A DNA stretch of 64,000 nucleotides. Origin: an uncultured Porphyromonadaceae bacterium (GTDB taxonomy: Bacteria; Bacteroidota; Bacteroidia; Bacteroidales; Muribaculaceae). Positions 58,947 through 64,000 of the stretch are shown one piece after another (within the stretch, counting starts at the first letter, position 1; every line of letters begins with the position of its first letter). The notes under the pieces are model-generated. The model saw only the letters and a list, made by a program, of their open reading frames with translations. It searched no databases and had not been told where the DNA came from. Location: the NCBI GenBank assembly GCA_946553045.1, contig CAMNRO010000004.1, positions 1 to 64,000 on the forward strand. Reading direction: 5' to 3'. Made by a program: the position numbers and the translations under genes.

Positions 58947-60337
58947 TTCGATGACACTTCAACGGGTTCTACAGAAATAAGCTGGAAATACGAATCCCAG
59001 CCGGGATAGAAGAGGTTGCCTCGCGAGCACTCGACCTCGCCGGCCTGGAAATCGACAGTCTCGCTGCGCACATATTTCTTAGGCGGATAGAGTTCGCCGC
59101 ACACGCCCTTGTTGGTCGAGAAACGGTGCGAATCCATGCCGTGCGAGTAGAATGTCTGCGCGTCTTTGTCGGCGGTGTTGCCGTAGCGGCCGAACGACAC
59201 ATCGATAGGCACCCAGCCGACACCTTCGAAATATGTCTCGGCCCAATCGTGATAGTTCTTCTCGCCCGGGTGCAGCATCCAGCCGCTCTCCCAGCGTGCA
59301 GGCACGCCGAGACTGCGCATGAGCGATATATACAGCAGCGACACCTGGCCGCAGTCGCCGTGACGCTCGCGGAGCACATAGGCCGGAATGCAGTCGATGG
59401 TGCTGTATTCGCGCGCTCCCGCCCAGGGGAACTGCATGATATAGTCGGCAACAAGCTCGCTCTGGCGGTGCGGATTTGTCTCCGAACCGACAATGGCGTG
59501 CGCAAGCGAGTCGAGGCGCACAATGTGCGGAGCCTCGAATGCGGTATAGCGGCGGTAGAGCTCGCTGTCCTTGTCGTAGGGCTTCATACGGGCCTCAATC
59601 TCCTTGCCCGAAGTGAATTTGCCCTTGGTGATATATGTGCCGACATACTCGAAACGGGCGGTATCGCCCTCGGCCGGTGCCGGCAGAATCATCGAAATGG
59701 TGTTATGAACCGAACGGTCGCCCGACAGTATGTACTCAGTCGGCTCCGCGCCGACGATTATCACATTCTCCTGACGGTCGCAGAGCTCGCCTTCGAGAGG
59801 CACAGGCATCCACACACGGATACTGTCGCCTTCGAGCGCCTTGTTGTAAGGCACCTCGATACCGAAGCGATATGTCACACGGTGTGCGAGACCCTTGGGG
59901 TTGGTTCCGCGGTAATATCCCAGCACCGAATCCACATACGAAAGACGCTTTTCGCTGGCGTCGTAGCCGCGGTCGGTCACGCCGCCGTTATAGGCCGGAT
60001 TGAGCAGGTCGAGGTTGCGGGGCGACTTGCGGTGCACGCGCATGACGCCGTCGATTTCGCGGCCTTCGATATAATGACGCGCCAGGAACGTATCGACATC
60101 GGCGTCGGTCACCTCAGGGTGTCGCTCGCGTATCGCGGCCCGGGCCTCATCGAGAGTGAGGGAAAAATCCGACAGAATACGTTTATTGATAGCCATTGCA
60201 GAATCGGCCTCGAGCCAGACAGGGTCGTCGGCGCGGCCCGACACTTCGGCCTGAATCTCTTCGGAATGGCGCGACAGCTCGTAAGCGCCGATAGCGCCTG
60301 CTACTATGACCAGTGCGACAGTAATAGTTTTTTTCAT
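58943..60337 (-). CDS. Transglutaminase-like protease/peptidase, exported
   Basis: 464 residues with an N-terminal membrane/signal segment (about 4-22). A mostly beta N-terminal region is followed by a transglutaminase-like core (about 290-400) with the triad Cys in RHGDCGQVSLLYI, His in NYHDWAETYFEG and Asp in WVPIDVSFG. Bacterial proteins of this type cut peptides or amides in the periplasm. It heads the murein-peptide unit, coupled to ykfC by a four-base overlap, and has a good promoter. Confidence 0.9.
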   Translation of the reverse strand: MKKTITVALVIVAGAIGAYELSRHSEEIQAEVSGRADDPVWLEADSAMAINKRILSDFSLTLDEARAAIRERHPEVTDADVDTFLARHYIEGREIDGVMRVHRKSPRNLDLLNPAYNGGVTDRGYDASEKRLSYVDSVLGYYRGTNPKGLAHRVTYRFGIEVPYNKALEGDSIRVWMPVPLEGELCDRQENVIIVGAEPTEYILSGDRSVHNTISMILPAPAEGDTARFEYVGTYITKGKFTSGKEIEARMKPYDKDSELYRRYTAFEAPHIVRLDSLAHAIVGSETNPHRQSELVADYIMQFPWAGAREYSTIDCIPAYVLRERHGDCGQVSLLYISLMRSLGVPARWESGWMLHPGEKNYHDWAETYFEGVGWVPIDVSFGRYGNTADKDAQTFYSHGMDSHRFSTNKGVCGELYPPKKYVRSETVDFQAGEVECSRGNLFYPGWDSYFQLISVEPVEVSSK

Positions 60338-60395
60338 GGGTAATTGTGATAATAGATCGAATTTCAGGATACCTTGCGAAAGGCATATTTTCGTT

Positions 60396-60426
60396 CAAAG
60401 ATACAATTTTCGGCCGGAACCTCAAA
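60396..60426 (-). promoter_or_regulatory. Promoter of the murein-peptide operon
   Basis: On the minus strand TTTG (60426-60423), 19 bases, TATCTTTG (60403-60396). The leader to the ATG at 60337 is about 55 bases. Confidence 0.75.
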
Positions 60427-60445
60427 ACAGGTTTGGCTTTTTTAG

Positions 60446-60453
60446 TAATTTTG
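60446..60453 (+). promoter_or_regulatory. -7 element for the OB-like lipoprotein gene
   Basis: TAATTTTG at 60446-60453, 23 bases before the ATG at 60477. No -33 TTTG at the usual distance. Confidence 0.5.
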
Positions 60454-60476
60454 CACAAATCAAACACCTCAATTCT

Positions 60477-61025
60477 ATGAAACTACGCACAATTTTCTGT
60501 TTTATCATCGCTCTGGCTGCCATGAGCTGCACACAAAAGAAAGAAGTGGCCGAGCCTGCTCCCCTTACCGTCGACAGCCTCATGACCGAAGCCGGCGCGT
60601 TCCTCGGCGACACCGTCACCGTCGAAGGCACCTGCTCACACCTCTGCAAGCACGGAGGCCGCAAGGCATTCCTCGTCGGCGCCGACAGCACGACGGTGCT
60701 CCGCTGCGAGGCCACTCCTGAAATGGGAGGCGCGTTCGCACCCGACTGCGCAGGCCGCACCATGACCGTGCGCGGCATCGTTCGCGAAAACCGTATCGAC
60801 GAAGAAGCCGTAGCCCGCATGGAAGCCCAGTACCTCGCCGCCGACACCGCCGCCCGACAGCACGAAGCCTGCGACACCGAGAAAAAAGCACAGGGACAGG
60901 CCGAACTCAGCACCTTCGAGGCCCGCATGGCCGACTACCGCACCAAAATCGCGGCCCGCGCCGAAGCCGAGGCCAAACCCTACCTCTCCTTCTACTACCT
61001 CGAGGCCCTCTCCTACTCCAAATAA
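60477..61025 (+). CDS. Small lipoprotein with OB-like domain
   Basis: 182 residues from the ATG at 60477. The lipoprotein signal ends at the lipobox AMSC (Cys18). The middle (about 35-105) reads like an OB-fold of the DUF4920 type: FLGDTVTVEGTCSHLCKHGG, RKAFLVGADSTTVLRCEATP, GRTMTVRGIVRENR, with a Cys pair that could bind metal or form a disulfide. A charged helical C terminus follows. Function unknown. Confidence 0.75.
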   Translation: MKLRTIFCFIIALAAMSCTQKKEVAEPAPLTVDSLMTEAGAFLGDTVTVEGTCSHLCKHGGRKAFLVGADSTTVLRCEATPEMGGAFAPDCAGRTMTVRGIVRENRIDEEAVARMEAQYLAADTAARQHEACDTEKKAQGQAELSTFEARMADYRTKIAARAEAEAKPYLSFYYLEALSYSK

Positions 61026-61034
61026 AAGACGAAA

Positions 61035-61084
61035 GGCAAAGGTTGAAAACAGCGGACTTCCCCGGTCTATTTTCAACTTTTGCC
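61035..61084 (+). terminator. Hairpin after the OB-like lipoprotein gene
   Basis: A 15-base stem (61035-61049 with 61070-61084, one G-U pair) with a 20-base loop. The 3' arm is T-rich but no T run follows, so termination is likely but not certain. Confidence 0.55.
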
Positions 61085-61120
61085 ATCACAGCTCAGGCTG
61101 AAAAGAAAACAAACTCTGAT

Positions 61121-61151
61121 TTTGGGGTATGAGGGAATTTTGCTATTTTTG
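61121..61151 (+). promoter_or_regulatory. Promoter of the fumarase gene
   Basis: TTTG (61121-61124), 19 bases, TATTTTTG (61144-61151). Leader of about 28 bases to the ATG at 61183. Confidence 0.75.
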
Positions 61152-61182
61152 TGGCAAAGATAAACATACCCATAATACACAT

Positions 61183-62832
61183 ATGGCAACAAAACCGTTT
61201 CATTACCAAGAGATGTTCCCTCTGGGACCTGATACCACCGAGTATTATCATCTCACCTCCGACTATGTCCACACCGAAACATGGGGCGGACACGAATTTC
61301 TGGTTGTAGACCCCGAAGCGCTCACAGTGCTCTCGCGCCAGGCCACACACGACAACGCCTTCATGCTCCGCCGCGAGCACAATGCCATGGTTGCCAAGAT
61401 TCTGGCCGACCCCGAAGCAAGCGAGAACGACAAGTTTGTGGCTCTCACCATGCTCCGCAACGCCGAAGTAGCCGCCAAAGGCCAGCTTCCCTTCTGCCAG
61501 GACACCGGCACAGCCATCTGCCACGCATCCAAGGGCCAGAACGTGTTCACCGGCTGCAACGACGAAGAAAAGATTTCGCACGGCGTTTACCTCACATACA
61601 CAACCGACAATCTCCGCTACAGCCAGAACGCTCCCCTCACCATGTACGAGGAAGTGAACACCGGCTGCAACCTCCCCGCTCAGATTGATATCCACGCCAC
61701 CGAAGGCGACGAATACCACTTCCTCTTCGTTGCAAAGGGCGGCGGCTCCGCAAACAAGACATATCTCTATCAGGAAACCAAAGCGACCATTAACCCCGAC
61801 CGCCTCGTGCCCTTCCTCATCGAGAAAATGAAGTCGCTCGGCACTGCGGCATGCCCTCCCTACCACATCGCGTTCGTAATCGGCGGCACATCGGCCGAAA
61901 AGAACCTCGAGGTTGTCAAGAAAGCTTCTGTGAAATACCTCGACTCGCTTCCCACAAAGGGCAATGAGTACGGCCACGCATTCCGCGACCTCGAACTCGA
62001 GGCTACACTCAAGAAAGCCTCCGAAGAACTCGGCCTCGGCGCACAGTTCGGCGGCAAATACTTCGCTCACGATATCCGCGTGATCCGTCTGCCCCGCCAC
62101 GGCGCTTCCTGCCCCATCGGCATGGGCGTCAGCTGCTCGGCCGACCGCAACGTGAAGGCCAAAATCAACCGCGAAGGCCTCTGGATCGAGAAACTCGACG
62201 CCAACCCCGGCGAACTCATTCCCGAAGAATACCGCAAGCAGGGCGAAGGCGAAGTCGTGAAAATCGACCTCAACCGCCCCATGGCAGAAGTCCTCGCCGA
62301 ACTCAGCAAATATCCCGTATCGACCCGTCTGTCGCTCAAAGGCACCATCATCGTAGGCCGCGACATAGCCCACGCCAAGATTAAAGAGCGCCTCGACAAG
62401 GGCGAGCCCATGCCCCAGTACCTCAAGGACCACCCCATCTACTACGCCGGCCCCGCCAAGACTCCCGCAGGCATGCCCTCGGGCTCGTTCGGCCCCACCA
62501 CAGCAGGCCGCATGGACAGCTACGTAGACCAGTTCCAGAGCGCCGGCGGCTCTATGATTATGATTGCCAAGGGCAACCGTTCAAAGGCCGTAACCGATGC
62601 CTGCCAGAAGCATGGCGGCTTCTACCTCGGCTCTATCGGCGGTCCCGCCGCTGTTCTGGCCCAGAACTCCATCAAGAACGTCGAGCTCCTCGAATACCCC
62701 GAACTCGGCATGGAGGCTATCTGGAAAATCGAGGTCGAAGATTTCCCCGCGTTCATCCTCGTCGACGACAAGGGCAACGATTTCTTCACCGAAATCTCTG
62801 AAAAGTGCAAAAACTGCGGTCTGAATAAGTAA
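61183..62832 (+). CDS. fumB: Fumarate hydratase, class I (iron-sulfur)
   Basis: 549 residues from the ATG at 61183, typical for one-chain class I fumarases. N-terminal alpha part has [18 protein letters not shown] and [12 protein letters not shown]; the middle has GGTSAEKNL and [19 protein letters not shown]-terminal beta part has [14 protein letters not shown] and [12 protein letters not shown] with [14 protein letters not shown]. The Cys in FCQDTG, TGCN and SCPIG are cluster candidates. It interconverts fumarate and malate, central in the reductive succinate pathway of gut Bacteroidales. The exact symbol (fumA or fumB) is arbitrary. Confidence 0.95.
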   Translation: MATKPFHYQEMFPLGPDTTEYYHLTSDYVHTETWGGHEFLVVDPEALTVLSRQATHDNAFMLRREHNAMVAKILADPEASENDKFVALTMLRNAEVAAKGQLPFCQDTGTAICHASKGQNVFTGCNDEEKISHGVYLTYTTDNLRYSQNAPLTMYEEVNTGCNLPAQIDIHATEGDEYHFLFVAKGGGSANKTYLYQETKATINPDRLVPFLIEKMKSLGTAACPPYHIAFVIGGTSAEKNLEVVKKASVKYLDSLPTKGNEYGHAFRDLELEATLKKASEELGLGAQFGGKYFAHDIRVIRLPRHGASCPIGMGVSCSADRNVKAKINREGLWIEKLDANPGELIPEEYRKQGEGEVVKIDLNRPMAEVLAELSKYPVSTRLSLKGTIIVGRDIAHAKIKERLDKGEPMPQYLKDHPIYYAGPAKTPAGMPSGSFGPTTAGRMDSYVDQFQSAGGSMIMIAKGNRSKAVTDACQKHGGFYLGSIGGPAAVLAQNSIKNVELLEYPELGMEAIWKIEVEDFPAFILVDDKGNDFFTEISEKCKNCGLNK

Positions 62833-62853
62833 TTCTTCCGCCAGAATCCCTAC

Positions 62854-62899
62854 AACCCGCCCAGGCTCCGTCTTTTATTCGGGCCCGGGCGGGTTTAAA
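62854..62899 (+). terminator. Hairpin after the fumarase gene
   Basis: A 9-bp GC-rich stem (62854-62862 with 62887-62895) and a loop of 24 bases containing a T4 run. A short T stretch follows. Confidence 0.5.
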
Positions 62900-62970
62900 C
62901 CATTTTAAAAGCCGTTTGTCTTATAGCTATACGGCCATTATGGCTATAACTCCATTTCATCTTGTACATC

Positions 62971-64000
62971 ATGCGCAAAACCCTCTTTCTCATCTTCAAT
63001 GCAATCGCGGCATTGTTTATCTCCCACCACATGACAGCACAGACTCCGGATTTCAAGACGCCCGACTTCGCATACCCCAAAACAGTCGAAGCAGACGCCA
63101 AGGCTTTGCTGAAAAAAGCTTCAGGACTCTCCGGCGACGCAGCTGCGGCCACACGCCTGCGCGCCACGCTCGAGCTATGCGCCGCCCAGATTCAGATCGA
63201 CCGCAACAGCGCCTTCACGCAACCGGCTCTCATCGCTGAGCAGGCCGACGCCTCCGAAGGCACCGGACGTGCCATGCTCCTCGCCCTTGAAGCTACAAAA
63301 TATGCGCAGATATACAGCAACAACAGCTGGAAATACGACCGCGTCGACGCTCCCCTGGAGCCATATCCTGCCGACGTGTCGGAGTGGAGCGGCAAGCAGT
63401 TTCAGGCGCGCATCTCACAGCTCTTCGACGAAGCCATGCAGATAGATGCGCCCACGCCTCTGACTGTCTTCGCGGCCTCTCTTGAATATTCGCCCGAAGC
63501 ACTGCAGTATATCCCTACTGCCGCCGACTTCATACGCTACAAGGCTTTCCGCGTACTCAATAGTTCGGGGTGCGCCTCCAAAGCTCAGACCGTCGCCGAC
63601 GACGCCATAAAGCTCGCCGCAAAAGACTCGCCGGCATATTTCTTCTGGAACACATTGAAATACGGCTACGACAGCCATGCCCTGATTGAAATATACAATA
63701 AATGTTCCGGCATAGAGGCAGCCCGGCTGGTTCTTCAGAAAATAGTCGAACATCCAACTTCATTTCTCTATGAAGAGGCAATAGGCAACAATTCGGAAAA
63801 CCGCACGACAGCCATACGCGACAGGAAGATAGCCATGATTCGCGAGTCGCTGGCCGCATTTCCTTCATGGTACGGCAACAACGAACTCAAAAACAGCCTC
63901 GCACGCCTCACACAGCCCAAAGTATCATACACATACCCCAATATGGCCGCGCCCGGAAGCGAAATAACAGTGACATGCAGCTATTCTTTCGCCAAAACCA
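62971..64000 (+). CDS. Start of a large exported protein, probably alpha-2-macroglobulin-like (cut by window end)
   Basis: The frame from the ATG at 62971 stays open for 343 codons to the window edge. A signal peptide (RKTLFLIFNAIAALFISHH, about 1-23) is followed by PDFKTPDFAYPKTVEADAKA and a mostly helical region (about 40-315). At the edge a beta part begins (YPNMAAPGSEITVTCSYSF). The start resembles, as far as I can recall, the very long alpha-2-macroglobulin/MG2-domain proteins of Bacteroidales, which shield the periplasm from proteases. The family call rests on this N terminus only and is uncertain. Confidence 0.6.
   Translation, partial: MRKTLFLIFNAIAALFISHHMTAQTPDFKTPDFAYPKTVEADAKALLKKASGLSGDAAAATRLRATLELCAAQIQIDRNSAFTQPALIAEQADASEGTGRAMLLALEATKYAQIYSNNSWKYDRVDAPLEPYPADVSEWSGKQFQARISQLFDEAMQIDAPTPLTVFAASLEYSPEALQYIPTAADFIRYKAFRVLNSSGCASKAQTVADDAIKLAAKDSPAYFFWNTLKYGYDSHALIEIYNKCSGIEAARLVLQKIVEHPTSFLYEEAIGNNSENRTTAIRDRKIAMIRESLAAFPSWYGNNELKNSLARLTQPKVSYTYPNMAAPGSEITVTCSYSFAKT

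Noticed and set aside
61093-62433. Minus-strand open frame of 446 codons opposite the fumarase gene
   Set aside because: It is the complement of a well-conserved enzyme gene in high-GC DNA; no signal, promoter or motif of its own.
1-64000. tRNA, rRNA or complete insertion sequences
   Set aside because: I looked for tRNA arms, rRNA-like stretches and transposase frames and found none that I could support by eye; a tRNA or RNA search program could still find something short.

Overview
The window is chromosomal DNA from a GC-rich member of the Bacteroidales, most like a Muribaculaceae gut commensal. The evidence is the repeated Bacteroidota promoter grammar (TTTG, about 20 bases, then TAnnTTTG), Bacteroidales gene orders (the four-gene Phe/Tyr operon, xerC-hpf), many secreted glycosidases and lipoproteins, and a C-terminal sorting-type domain. 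I see no rRNA, tRNA, complete insertion sequence, CRISPR array or prophage. Family assignments come from reading motifs, not from database searches.

Layout. Bases 114-3995 (minus): a SUI1-type factor, two small envelope proteins, lumazine synthase, a PfkB-like protein, a KpsF-type isomerase and a small exported protein. Bases 3997-8916 (minus): GH92 glycosidase, GNAT, XerD, a DUF4294-like protein and an ECF sigma factor. Bases 9081-15387 (plus): GH89 glycosidase, XerC, Hpf, a thioredoxin-like protein and a TPR lipoprotein. Bases 15388-18505 are accessory: a decayed GH43 end, a large palindrome, a promoter with a structured RNA, and two AT-rich genes including a CsgG-like/DUF1573 fusion. Bases 18512-23270: RecQ, a holin-like protein, a GlmU-like transferase and a Panacea-type pair that may be a toxin-antitoxin system. 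Bases 23314-30546: a tightly overlapped operon (cytidylate kinase-like, esterase, RecF, DciA-like, thioesterase, RfbC, RmuC), then rhomboid and an EEP-family protein. Bases 30658-38349: M16 peptidase, cyclophilin, GH51, a beta-helix lipoprotein and a PCMD protein. Bases 38524-42777 (minus): the Phe/Tyr operon. Bases 42814-49711: a PI-PLC-like protein, an orphan response regulator, a Na/Pi transporter and a hemerythrin-LuxR fusion. Bases 49957-64000: a small RNA, dusB, a flippase, a porin-like protein, a glutamine synthetase, a murein-peptide operon, a class I fumarase and the start of a large secreted protein.

Two things stand out. First, the Phe/Tyr operon has what looks like a complete classical attenuator: a promoter, a 22-codon leader peptide beginning MTALSFFYPFFYFYHTD, an antiterminator segment complementary to the terminator arm, and a terminator with six U residues, all ahead of pheA. 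Second, at least eleven gene 3' ends carry a family of low-complexity elements built from degenerate tandem words of 7, 8 or 9 bases, usually in two inverted arms. The words differ between loci but the construction rules are the same. Several loci share a 9-base-period core palindrome around AAGGTCCTTAA. The elements supply stop codons to flanking genes and in one case a C-terminal protein tail. I do not recognise them as a named repeat family.
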